Origin: Dysgonamonadaceae bacterium | GTDB taxonomy: Bacteria; Bacteroidota; Bacteroidia; Bacteroidales; Azobacteroidaceae | Reading direction: 5' to 3' | Assembly (NCBI GenBank): GCA_031287395.1 | Contig: JAITTA010000322.1 | Coordinates: forward strand, 1-6,500 | Length of the DNA: 6,500 nucleotides | Shown here: in pieces, positions 1 to 5,281 of the stretch | Layout: each line of letters opens with the position of its first letter | Numbering within the stretch: position 1 is the first letter of the stretch | Notes under the pieces: model-generated | The model's database searches: none | The model's input: only the letters and a program-made list of their open reading frames with translations | What the model was told of the DNA's origin: nothing | Made by a program: the position numbers and the translations under genes

Positions 1-116
1 TTGCGCGGACGATTGTCATACGGATAGCGCAACACAGCACCGTTGTCGCGAACTGCATATTGTTCGTCTTTATAGGTGCATTTTAATTCGTTGCTAAAAT
101 CATCTGCTGTTGTCAT
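1..116 (-). CDS. HNH-endonuclease-like protein, N-terminal fragment (runs off the window)
   Basis: The frame opens at an ATG at 116-114 and stays open for 38 codons to the window edge. The peptide begins MTTADDFSNELKCTYKDEQY and continues with a VRDNGAVLRYP-like stretch. From memory, this pattern resembles the start of Bacteroidetes HNH-type proteins; the catalytic HNH part would lie outside the window, so the assignment is tentative. The start is chosen because it is the only ATG here that leads into a long frame; a second ATG just downstream meets a stop after a few codons. The start lies inside the last codons of the upstream XRE gene (17-base overlap, different frame), which suggests translational coupling and a shared transcript. 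It could instead be an unrelated DNA-binding protein. Confidence 0.5.
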   Translation of the reverse strand, partial: MTTADDFSNELKCTYKDEQYAVRDNGAVLRYPYDNRPR

Positions 117-402
117 ATACTATTTTTATTTTCTGTTCCACAACCTTAAACGCTTTTCCTGCCAATTCCTTTTCCTCGCCAATAGCAGCAACAATTTTAT
201 CGGCAAGCCAAAGGGCCGCAAGTTCGGTTTCATTATATTTCAATACTTTGGCAATAATGGGTATTTGTTGCCGCTTGGCAGTTCTTCGCCCCAGTTCAAT
301 GCGGCTGTACATAGGCGTGTCGAGTTCCAATGCCGAAGCCACCACTCTTTGCGGCAACCGCAATTCCTCGCGCAACTGTTTAATCTTACTACCGAACATC
401 AT
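100..402 (-). CDS. XRE-family helix-turn-helix transcriptional regulator
   Basis: This 100-residue protein is a small cytoplasmic DNA-binding regulator. Residues about 7-62 form a Cro/C1-type helix-turn-helix: IKQLREELRLPQRVVASALE followed by DTPMYSRIELGRR, where the recognition helix should lie. The tail of about 35 residues is helical and charged. This subtype of Bacteroidetes XRE protein is, to my recollection, often found beside DNA methyltransferases and HNH proteins, where it can act like a restriction-modification controller; here the next gene is HNH-like and overlaps it by 17 bases. The start is the first of two tandem ATGs (402 and 399); either is possible. A promoter and an imperfect palindrome lie upstream, which would fit autoregulation. 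The DNA-binding role is secure from sequence; the restriction-control role is inferred from context. Confidence 0.85.
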   Translation of the reverse strand: MMFGSKIKQLREELRLPQRVVASALELDTPMYSRIELGRRTAKRQQIPIIAKVLKYNETELAALWLADKIVAAIGEEKELAGKAFKVVEQKIKIVYDNSR

Positions 403-444
403 ACTATCGCTTTTTAAATCTATAAATCAGTTTATTGAATTTGA

Positions 445-473
445 TTTAGCAAATGAATTATTGCTTTGTCAAA
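445..473. promoter_or_regulatory. Candidate operator palindrome upstream of the XRE gene
   Basis: A 29-base imperfect dyad is centred on position 459: 10 of 14 base pairs match between the halves (outer TTT/AAA, middle CAAA/TTTG, inner AAT/ATT). It sits just downstream of the predicted -7 box, about where transcription should begin, and about 45 bases before the XRE start codon. XRE controllers often bind such sites to repress their own promoter. The AT-richness of the region raises the chance of coincidence. Confidence 0.4.
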
Positions 474-479
474 TTTCTG

Positions 480-510
480 CAAATGTACTGATTTTTTAGC
501 GTACAAACAA
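480..510 (-). promoter_or_regulatory. Bacteroides-type promoter for the XRE/HNH pair
   Basis: On the minus strand an exact TAnnTTTG -7 box (TACATTTG, 487-480) lies 20 bases after a TTG at 510-508 that could serve as the -33 element. Transcription would begin near 473, giving an untranslated leader of about 70 bases before the XRE start codon. The box is embedded in GTACATTTGC, which also matches the core motif of CTnDOT-type attachment sites. Confidence 0.55.
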
Positions 511-516
511 TCAAAA

Positions 517-797
517 TTACATTCTAACTCCTTTATTTTTATTGATTTCCTGCTTGTTCGAGTTTTGCAACTCCCCGCATTTCTGCTTAAACCAATCAAT
601 TATATTCATTCCGTTAAGATTAAGCCGTAATTTATTGGATTATCTTGTTCCTTTTCGATTTTCAACTTCACATTTTCTGCCGTAAATTTCCGATGGTGTT
701 CGGGCGAAAAGAAAGTAAAATATTTGGTTGTCAGTATTTTGCCTTCAAACAATGATTTTATGTTTTCAATGGCAAACCCAATCTTTCTGCATAACTC
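517..797 (-). pseudogene. Frameshifted C-terminal remnant of an unrecognised gene
   Basis: Two overlapping minus-strand frames seem to be one broken gene. The first, ending in a TGA at 608-606, reads through IENIKSLFEGKIL, YFTFFSPEHHRKFTAENV and LKIEKEQDN. The second, a 30-codon frame (609-517) starting MNIIDWFKQKCGELQ, ends in GVRM and a TAA at 519-517. If two bases (638-637) are skipped, the reading becomes EKEQDN-NKLRLNLNGMNIIDW. This restores an alternating strand-like segment and joins both parts, so a 2-base insertion or 1-base loss is the simplest explanation. No start of its own is visible: the frame is continuous with the integrase remnant upstream. I do not recognise the family; the setting suggests a mobilisation or conjugation-associated protein, but that is a guess. 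Confidence 0.5.
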
Positions 798-923
798 CAC
801 TGACTGTTTGCAACTGAACTAGGCGGCTTGCCCGTTTACCGTAATGCGCCCAAGAATGGGGGCAACGCCGTTCTTTTCCTTACTGCTGTTCACATAGAAC
901 AGTACTTTAAATGTGTTCCGCAT
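798..923 (-). pseudogene. Tyrosine recombinase (integrase) N-terminal remnant with amber stop
   Basis: The ATG at 923-921 opens a frame reading MRNTFKVLFYVNSSKEKNGV, APILGRITVNGQAA, then TAG (821-819), then FSCKQSV. This matches the N-terminal arm-DNA-binding domain of Bacteroidetes tyrosine recombinases, which typically read RxTFKVLFY...GxxPIxGRITVxG...xFSCK. The stop falls where intact relatives usually have a short residue before FSC; a CAG or CAA to TAG change would explain it. Only about 42 residues of a protein normally around 400 long remain. The catalytic domain with its R-H-R-Y residues is absent, and the frame runs directly into unrelated sequence. The fragment therefore cannot be an active recombinase. 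It marks a former integrated element. Confidence 0.75.
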
Positions 924-967
924 AACTCAATTCTTTTGGGTTACAAAATTACTTTCAATTGAGTTAT
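922..967. repeat. Exact 11-bp inverted repeat at the integrase start
   Basis: ATAACTCAATT (922-932) is repeated as its exact reverse complement AATTGAGTTAT (957-967), separated by 24 bases. One arm includes two bases of the integrase ATG. A TAATTTTG match to the -7 promoter consensus (951-944, minus strand) lies in the spacer, without a clear -33 partner. The arrangement would fit a regulator or integrase binding site bracketing the promoter, or an RNA hairpin over the start codon. It could also be part of an attachment region. Confidence 0.6.
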
Positions 968-1366
968 CTGACGCTATGTAAAACTACGCAAAATGCTGAA
1001 TAAAAACCGATTACGAATAATTGTCGCATCCGTATCGGGTAACGATTTGGTTTTAATGAATAGTCACCTAAATTTAATGATTTAATATCATTATAAACTT
1101 AGAACTTGGTAAATTTGCAGACGCTGTGGTCTTGTCTTACGACAAATAGATGGGTATTTTTTTATCAGACTCGCTTATAAATCGCATATTTTTATCTAAT
1201 TTTGTATTTATAATCAATAATTTATCATTGAGTATGCCACAACTCCAAACAATACTTCGGAATAACCTCATTACAAAATGCGTTGAAAAGACATTGATTC
1301 TTTTTAATACCAAGCTGTATTTTAACGCGATTGTGGTATCACTTTGTATCATCATTTTAATTTGAT
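968..1366. other. AT-rich intergenic stretch without a supported gene
   Basis: No convincing protein is encoded between the integrase start region and the exonuclease. Overlapping open frames exist on both strands around 1137-1365, but their translations are hydrophobic, low-complexity and mirror one another, as expected of AT-rich noise. The stretch holds a GTAAATTTGC motif (1109-1118), which matches both a -7 promoter box and a CTnDOT-like core site. It also holds a 5-bp hairpin, TTGTC-TTAC-GACAA (1132-1145), and a loose ATACCA/TGGTAT pair (1307-1312 and 1334-1339). I could not identify a well-formed promoter for the exonuclease gene. Confidence 0.5.
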
Positions 1367-1861
1367 ATGACTAATTTTGCAGCAATAGATTTTGAAACAG
1401 CGAACTACAATCCATCAAGCGTATGCAGCGTGGGCGTGGTGATTATCCGCAACAGGAAAATTGAGGAGAAAATTTACCGGCTTATCCACCCCGAACCGGA
1501 ATGGTATTCGTATTGGAATACACAGATACACGGTTTGACGGCTGCCGATACCGAAAAAGAGCCGGTTTTCCCATTTGTCTGGAAAGAAATCGCCCCCCAA
1601 ATTACAGGATTGCCTTTAGTGGCACACAACAGCCCTTTCGATGAAAGCTGCCTGCGGGCAGTGCATCGGGTTTATCAAATGGATTATCCCGATTATGAAT
1701 TTCATTGCACCTGCCGAGCATCGCGTCGTGTATTTGGAAAAGCTTTGCCAAACCATAAGTTACATACAGTTTCAATGCATTGCGGTTTTGATTTGAAGCA
1801 TCACCACCACGCTTTGGCCGATGCGGAAGCATGCGCGGCAATAGCGATGAATATCTTATAA
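1367..1861 (+). CDS. DnaQ-like DEDDh 3'-5' exonuclease
   Basis: This 164-residue protein is a stand-alone EXOIII-type nuclease, expected to remove nucleotides from 3' ends in the cytoplasm using two metal ions. All catalytic motifs are visible: Exo I is AIDFETAN with D8 and E10; Exo II is VAHNSPFDESCL with D92; Exo III is HHALADAEA with H147 as the likely general base and D152. A run of four histidines (145-148) precedes Exo III. IHGLTAADTEKEP (54-66) is a familiar segment after the first strand. The protein is about one domain long with no BRCT, helicase or polymerase part, so it is probably a repair or RNA-processing nuclease rather than the polymerase III epsilon subunit itself. The ATG at 1367 puts Exo I at the usual distance from the N-terminus. 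It appears to be a single-gene unit; the next gene starts 106 bases later with its own control site. Confidence 0.9.
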   Translation: MTNFAAIDFETANYNPSSVCSVGVVIIRNRKIEEKIYRLIHPEPEWYSYWNTQIHGLTAADTEKEPVFPFVWKEIAPQITGLPLVAHNSPFDESCLRAVHRVYQMDYPDYEFHCTCRASRRVFGKALPNHKLHTVSMHCGFDLKHHHHALADAEACAAIAMNIL

Positions 1862-1925
1862 GATAAAAAAGCAGGAAAATGTTAATTATTCTTAAAAAAT
1901 TTTCCCGATAAAAAAATAAATATTT

Positions 1926-1947
1926 ACTTTGCATTTCAAAGTACTTT
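1926..1947 (+). promoter_or_regulatory. Operator copy 1 (ACTTTG-N3-TTCAAAG-N-ACTTT) before the membrane protein gene
   Basis: The site combines two overlapping palindromes: CTTTG...CAAAG (1927-1941, 6 of 7 arm pairs) and AAAGTACTTT (1938-1947, perfect). It agrees with the second copy at 2895-2916 in 19 of 22 positions, and the similarity continues a few bases further (CATAAA versus TACAAA). Its TTACTTTG (1924-1931) is one base off the TAnnTTTG -7 box, so a bound regulator would block a promoter here. It lies 20 bases before the start codon. The likely ligand is the winged-helix protein encoded in the same operon. Confidence 0.6.
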
Positions 1948-1967
1948 CATAAACAAAAAAAATAAAA

Positions 1968-2570
1968 ATGAAGCAAGAATTAGAAACATTACAGGAAATA
2001 CGAAACCTGATGGAAAACAGCAGCAGGTTTATCGGCTTAAGCGGATGGAGTGGAATTGCAGCCGGATGTATCGCCCTGATCGGCGCCTCTTTAGCCTACC
2101 CGATCGTTTCCGGCCGGTTGGAAACCGGGGGATATTACTCCAACCCGGAAATCAAAACTCTCCTACTAATCGGTTTGGGCACTTTCATCGCAGCTCTGAT
2201 TTTAGCTTTCATTTTCACATACGCCAAAACCAGTAAAACAAACATCCCAGTATTCGGAAAAACCAGTAAAAGACTAACTTGGACCATTATTGTTCCTACC
2301 TTGGTGGGAGGGATATTTTTACTGAAACTGATATCATACGGATTGTACGGGCTGGTTGCACCCGGTTGCCTGATATTTTATGGTATCGCGCTGTTCGCTA
2401 CAGGAAAACAAACGGTCAACGAAACACGATACCTGGCTTATTGCGAAATCATATTGGGTTGTATATCCCTGTGGAAAATAGAATACGGATTGTACTTCTG
2501 GGCCATCGGATTCGGTTTGTTCCACATATTATACGGCGCCAGAATGTGGTATAAATACGATCGCAACTGA
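1968..2570 (+). CDS. Polytopic inner-membrane protein of unknown function
   Basis: The product has 200 residues. A short charged N-terminus (MKQELETLQEIRNLMENSSR) precedes about six hydrophobic segments at roughly 21-45, 62-86, 104-124, 126-145, 154-169 and 173-192, and the C-terminus is polar. No catalytic motif is visible. Similar membrane proteins paired with a small winged-helix regulator occur in Bacteroidetes, to my knowledge without an assigned function. The ATG at 1968 is the first in the frame and sits 20 bases after the candidate operator. The regulator gene follows after 16 bases, so the two are almost certainly co-transcribed, with creD next. The membrane protein might sense or respond to envelope conditions, with the regulator feeding back on it, but that is inference from gene order. 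Confidence 0.8.
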   Translation: MKQELETLQEIRNLMENSSRFIGLSGWSGIAAGCIALIGASLAYPIVSGRLETGGYYSNPEIKTLLLIGLGTFIAALILAFIFTYAKTSKTNIPVFGKTSKRLTWTIIVPTLVGGIFLLKLISYGLYGLVAPGCLIFYGIALFATGKQTVNETRYLAYCEIILGCISLWKIEYGLYFWAIGFGLFHILYGARMWYKYDRN

Positions 2571-2586
2571 TAAATACCCCATTTTC

Positions 2587-2880
2587 ATGAACGTAGAGAA
2601 CTTAAATAAGGCTTTCGACAATAGAATCCGACTTGGAATCATGAGTATTCTAGTGGTCAACCGGGAAATGAATTTCAATTCCCTGAAAGAAATGTTACAG
2701 GTTACGGATGGGAACCTCGCTTCTCATCTCAAAGGTCTTGAAGATACCGGTTATCTCTCCGTAAACAAAGGATTTATCGGAAGAAAAACAAATACAATTT
2801 ACGAAATCACAAAAAATGGAGAAAAAGCCTTCAGGGAACATCTGGATGCACTCGAATTTTTAATTAAAAATACACGGTAA
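2587..2880 (+). CDS. Winged-helix transcriptional regulator (HTH_34/MarR-like)
   Basis: This 97-residue single-domain DNA-binding protein begins NKAFDNRIRLGIMSILVVNR, the first helices of a winged helix. NSLKEMLQVTDGNLASHLKG (31-50) is the helix-turn-helix, with the recognition helix about 40-53. YLSVNKGFIGRKTNTIYEIT (56-75) is the beta wing, and a final helix closes the domain. It matches the PF13601-type regulators common in Bacteroidetes, which form dimers and generally repress their own operons. No ligand-binding domain is attached, so any signal must come through another protein or a direct ligand. It is encoded between the membrane protein (16 bases upstream) and creD (61 bases downstream), each preceded by a nearly identical palindrome. 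That makes it the best candidate to bind those sites. Confidence 0.88.
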   Translation: MNVENLNKAFDNRIRLGIMSILVVNREMNFNSLKEMLQVTDGNLASHLKGLEDTGYLSVNKGFIGRKTNTIYEITKNGEKAFREHLDALEFLIKNTR

Positions 2881-2894
2881 TTTTTTATTTATAT

Positions 2895-2916
2895 ACTTTG
2901 AAATTCAAAGCACTTT
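2895..2916 (+). promoter_or_regulatory. Operator copy 2 (ACTTTG-N3-TTCAAAG-N-ACTTT) before creD
   Basis: CTTTGAAATTCAAAG (2896-2910) is a perfect palindrome with 7-base arms around a central A, followed by AGCACTTT. It matches copy 1 at 1926-1947 in 19 of 22 positions and lies 25 bases before the creD ATG, in the 61-base gap after the regulator gene. A second copy inside the operon suggests creD has its own controlled promoter, although the -7 match here is poor (ATACTTTG). A ribosome-binding AAAGGA occurs at 2932-2937. Confidence 0.6.
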
Positions 2917-2941
2917 TACAAATTTAATAACAAAGGAAAAA

Positions 2942-4342
2942 ATGGAATCAAAAAAAAATTCAGAACAAGGAAAAAACCTTCCCATGGGAGAAAAGGAAGG
3001 ACAAGATGTAAATTATACCTGGAATCGCCTGTTCAGGTCAAGAGGAATATCCCTCACATTCAAAGGAATATGTATCTTTATACTGACATTGTTACTGTTA
3101 ATTCCCATGATCATGATATCGGAGCTGGTCCGGGAACGACAGTCCAGGCAAAAGGAAGTCCGGGAAGAAGTCAGTGAAAAATGGGCCAACAGCCAGACTC
3201 TGACTGGTCCCATCCTGGTCATTCCCTATAAAAAGATTGTAGAATCCGATCCTAAAACCGGAAATGTGAAGTACGGAACGGAATACGTATATATCCTGCC
3301 GGAAAAATTGGACATTGAAGGGGTTGTTTCCCCTCAAATCCGTCATAGGAGTATCTTCGACGTCACGGTATATCAATCGGAACTGACATTCAAAGGTCAT
3401 TTCGCCCCCTTTAATCCCGAATCCCAGGATATACCGGCGAGCGATTTTCTTCCGGAAAAAGCGATGATTTATTTCGGATTATCCGATTTCAGAGGAATAG
3501 AAGAACAACTTTCCATCCGACTGGACGATAAATCTTACGAATTAAACGCCTCGGATATGCTATCCTCCCTGAATTCTAACGGATTGTCCAGTCCCATTAC
3601 ATTATCTTCCGAAAACTTAACAACAGCTCTTTCATTCAACCTGAAACTAAATATTAAGGGTTCCGGAGACCTTCGCTTCACCCCTGTCGGGAAAACAAAT
3701 AATACCACATTGACATCTTCCTGGAATAATCCCTCATTCACAGGCTCCTTCCTTCCAAATACTCCGGCAAGTATCTCCGAATCAGGGTTTTCAGCTAGTT
3801 GGAAAGTTCTTTACCTGAACCGGAATTATCCCCAGATATGGAAGAACCAAACGTACGACATATCCAAATCAAATTATGGAGTATCGTTACTTCAATCGAC
3901 GGATTCGTATGCAAAAACCGAACGTTCGGTAAAATACGCAATCCTGTTCATTGCCTTGACATTCGGTCTGTATTTCTTCATTGAAATTCTCCAGAAAAAG
4001 AAAGTACATCCCCTGCAATACGGTTTGGTAGGAATCGCATTGTGTGTTTTTTACACCCTCCTGTTATCCATAAGCGAATATATTTCATTCGATTACGCCT
4101 ACCTGATAGCTTCTGTTGCAACCGTTACCCTGATTACGCTATACACCAAAGGAGCCTTCGGAAAATGGAGAATCGTATCTTTTTTCGGAATAGCCCTGTC
4201 GGCTTTATACGGATTTATTTATATTCTGATTCAATTGCAAGACGGAGCATTGTTATTCGGAAGCATCGGACTATTCCTGTTACTGGCAGTCTCGATGTAT
4301 TATTCAAAAAAGATCGATTGGCATGGTGAAATTACCGGCTAG
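2942..4342 (+). CDS. creD: Cell envelope integrity inner-membrane protein CreD
   Basis: This 466-residue protein belongs to the CreD family, inner-membrane proteins linked in enterobacteria and Aeromonas to the CreBC/BlrAB response and to envelope stress or colicin tolerance; the biochemical activity is unknown. A polar N-terminus of about 35 residues leads to a membrane helix at about 41-62. A large periplasmic domain (about 63-330) follows, with family landmarks TLTGPILVIPYKK, RSIFDVTVYQSELTFKGHF, EKAMIYFGLSDFRGI, GSFLP and ASWKVLYLNRNYPQIW. After YGVSLLQSTDSYAKTERSVKYA come five more helices at about 332-350, 359-377, 384-401, 410-430 and 435-453, then a short tail. The length is normal and the frame intact. 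The start is supported by an AAAGGA sequence at 2932-2937. Unlike enterobacterial creABCD, no CreBC pair is next to it; a small winged-helix regulator is, with a matching operator before each of the two transcription starts. Control by that regulator is inferred. Confidence 0.93.
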   Translation: MESKKNSEQGKNLPMGEKEGQDVNYTWNRLFRSRGISLTFKGICIFILTLLLLIPMIMISELVRERQSRQKEVREEVSEKWANSQTLTGPILVIPYKKIVESDPKTGNVKYGTEYVYILPEKLDIEGVVSPQIRHRSIFDVTVYQSELTFKGHFAPFNPESQDIPASDFLPEKAMIYFGLSDFRGIEEQLSIRLDDKSYELNASDMLSSLNSNGLSSPITLSSENLTTALSFNLKLNIKGSGDLRFTPVGKTNNTTLTSSWNNPSFTGSFLPNTPASISESGFSASWKVLYLNRNYPQIWKNQTYDISKSNYGVSLLQSTDSYAKTERSVKYAILFIALTFGLYFFIEILQKKKVHPLQYGLVGIALCVFYTLLLSISEYISFDYAYLIASVATVTLITLYTKGAFGKWRIVSFFGIALSALYGFIYILIQLQDGALLFGSIGLFLLLAVSMYYSKKIDWHGEITG

Positions 4343-4407
4343 ATAAAAAGGTTATAGGAATACGACGACGAATTAATCGAAGTGGATGTTACGAAAATTT
4401 CAAGTGT

Positions 4408-4444
4408 AAAAAACAATGCCCGATGTGCGATTTTTCCATCGGGC
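4408..4444 (-). terminator. Intrinsic terminator of the DUF5715 gene
   Basis: GCCCGATG (4418-4425) pairs exactly with CATCGGGC (4437-4444) around an 11-base loop. On the minus strand the stem is followed by ATTG and six Ts (4413-4408), the classic intrinsic terminator form, about 50 bases after the lipoprotein stop codon. In the other direction the stem is followed by TTGAGATG without a T run, so it would stop creD transcripts only weakly, about 75 bases after creD. Confidence 0.8.
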
Positions 4445-4494
4445 TTGAGATGTCGGCAATTAAGGATAATGCTAAATTGGAAACAACTACCAAA

Positions 4495-5137
4495 TCATTT
4501 GACTGTAATGTGAAAACATCCCTGTTTTCTCTCGTGTTTCACATAACATTTTCCTTCTTTTTTTAAATCCCTCAACACGGAAGCCAGAACCATTTTTAAC
4601 TGATCCGGAGTTATTTCCGTCTTCTTTCTGTCGTCTTTTGTATAACGTGCCCAGGAAATATCGAATGTCGTAGCATAAACATGAGCCGAATTCGCAGACG
4701 AATTGAGATTCCTGCTACTCAATTTCGTAATATCCTCATCGGTACGCGTAAGGCTGGTAACAATCAGTTTATAATTAGGGGAATTCAGATGCTCCAAAGA
4801 ATCCCGGAAATTTTTTCCGATCACATCCAGTAAATCGGCAGCTTTTGGCACTAAATATGGAATCGAGTGTTTCAATTCTTCTACCTCATAGGTCTTCGAA
4901 GATTTTATTTCCCGAAGTTCTTTCTTTATTTTTTCAATCTCATCCCGAGTTGCAGGAGGGTTGATGCCTATTTTCTTTGCAGCCATCAAATGCAGATCGT
5001 TCAGATCATTGAAATCCCGGTTATAACTGCCATTGTAATAAATTCGCTTGACTTCTTTTTCTTTATTGCAAGATGGGAAAAAAATGACAAAAAAAAAACA
5101 AGGATACGGTCATTATAAGTAATTGATTACACTTCAT
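4495..5137 (-). CDS. DUF5715/M15-peptidase-like predicted lipoprotein, frameshifted in its signal peptide
   Basis: The intact downstream frame (from TTG 4989 or ATG 4986) encodes about 164 residues with the DUF5715-like stretch YKLIVTSLTRTDED, SAHVYATTFDISWARY and a C-terminal ERKQGCFHITVK. The SxH-x6-D spacing (SAHVYATTFD) and the late FHITV equal those of zinc ligands in M15/VanY D-Ala-D-Ala peptidases, suggesting a cell-wall peptidase fold; activity is unproven. The frame extends upstream without an ATG through CNKEKEVKRIYYNGSYNRDF to a TGA at 5112-5110. A different frame from ATG 5137 reads MKCNQLLIMTVSLFFF up to a run of ten Ts. With nine Ts the two join as SLFFFVIFFPSC-NKEKE, a convincing lipoprotein signal peptide with Cys23, giving 213 residues (zinc-ligand candidates H152, D159, H209). 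A promoter 26 bases before 5137 supports that start. The cause may be a real frameshift, phase variation or a sequencing error. A conservative annotation would start at 4986. Confidence 0.75.
5089..5098. repeat. Ten-base homopolymer (A10 on plus, T10 in the gene)
   Basis: The tract lies in the predicted signal peptide of the minus-strand lipoprotein gene. With nine (or twelve) bases the start at 5137 is in frame with the body of the protein; with ten it runs to a TAA within about a dozen codons. A second run of seven (5078-5084) lies close by. Such tracts are prone to slippage in cells and to sequencing errors. Confidence 0.8.
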
Positions 5138-5162
5138 ATGTCAATCTTATTTTTTCGGAATA

Positions 5163-5170
5163 CAAAGATA
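5163..5170 (-). promoter_or_regulatory. -7 promoter box of the lipoprotein gene
   Basis: TATCTTTG on the minus strand is an exact TAnnTTTG. A TTTT at 5196-5193 is a possible weak -33 element, with a spacer of about 22 bases. Transcription would begin near 5157, about 20 bases before the ATG at 5137, which favours that start over the internal ones 150 bases further on. Confidence 0.55.
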
Positions 5171-5236
5171 ACGTAAAATCCGGATTAAACTTAAAACTCT
5201 TAACACAAACTTATAACTCAAAACGTAAATTTTCAT

Positions 5237-5244
5237 TAACTTTG
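5237..5244 (+). promoter_or_regulatory. -7 promoter box of phoH-purC
   Basis: TAACTTTG, followed by CATCG, is an exact TAnnTTTG and the commonest form of the Bacteroidetes -7 box. It lies 37 bases before the phoH start. No clear TTTG is visible at -33. It is divergent from the lipoprotein promoter, the two -7 boxes lying 66 bases apart. Confidence 0.6.
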
Positions 5245-5281
5245 CATCGAAAAATAAATTTTTGAACGTTTCGGATACCGA

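Noticed and set aside
76..499. Open frames on the plus strand opposite the XRE gene
   Set aside because: Their translations are low-complexity mirrors of the XRE gene, which has clear helix-turn-helix features and its own promoter.
1132..1145. Hairpin TTGTC-TTAC-GACAA as a terminator or small RNA element
   Set aside because: The stem is only five base pairs, has few G-C pairs, and is not followed directly by a T run; the T-rich stretch begins some 15 bases later.
1334..1364. Promoter for the exonuclease gene at TCACTTTG or TTAATTTG
   Set aside because: Each differs from TAnnTTTG at one or more of the fixed first two bases, has no properly spaced -33 element, and the second would leave almost no leader before the ATG.
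1137..1365. Mirror-image open frames of about 72 codons on both strands
   Set aside because: They are AT-rich, with hydrophobic I/L/N-rich translations, no start signals and no recognisable motif. Such paired frames arise by chance in AT-rich DNA.
4343..4494. Small gene between creD and the lipoprotein gene
   Set aside because: No frame of useful length with a recognisable product is present; the stretch is explained by the terminator stem-loop and flanking spacer.
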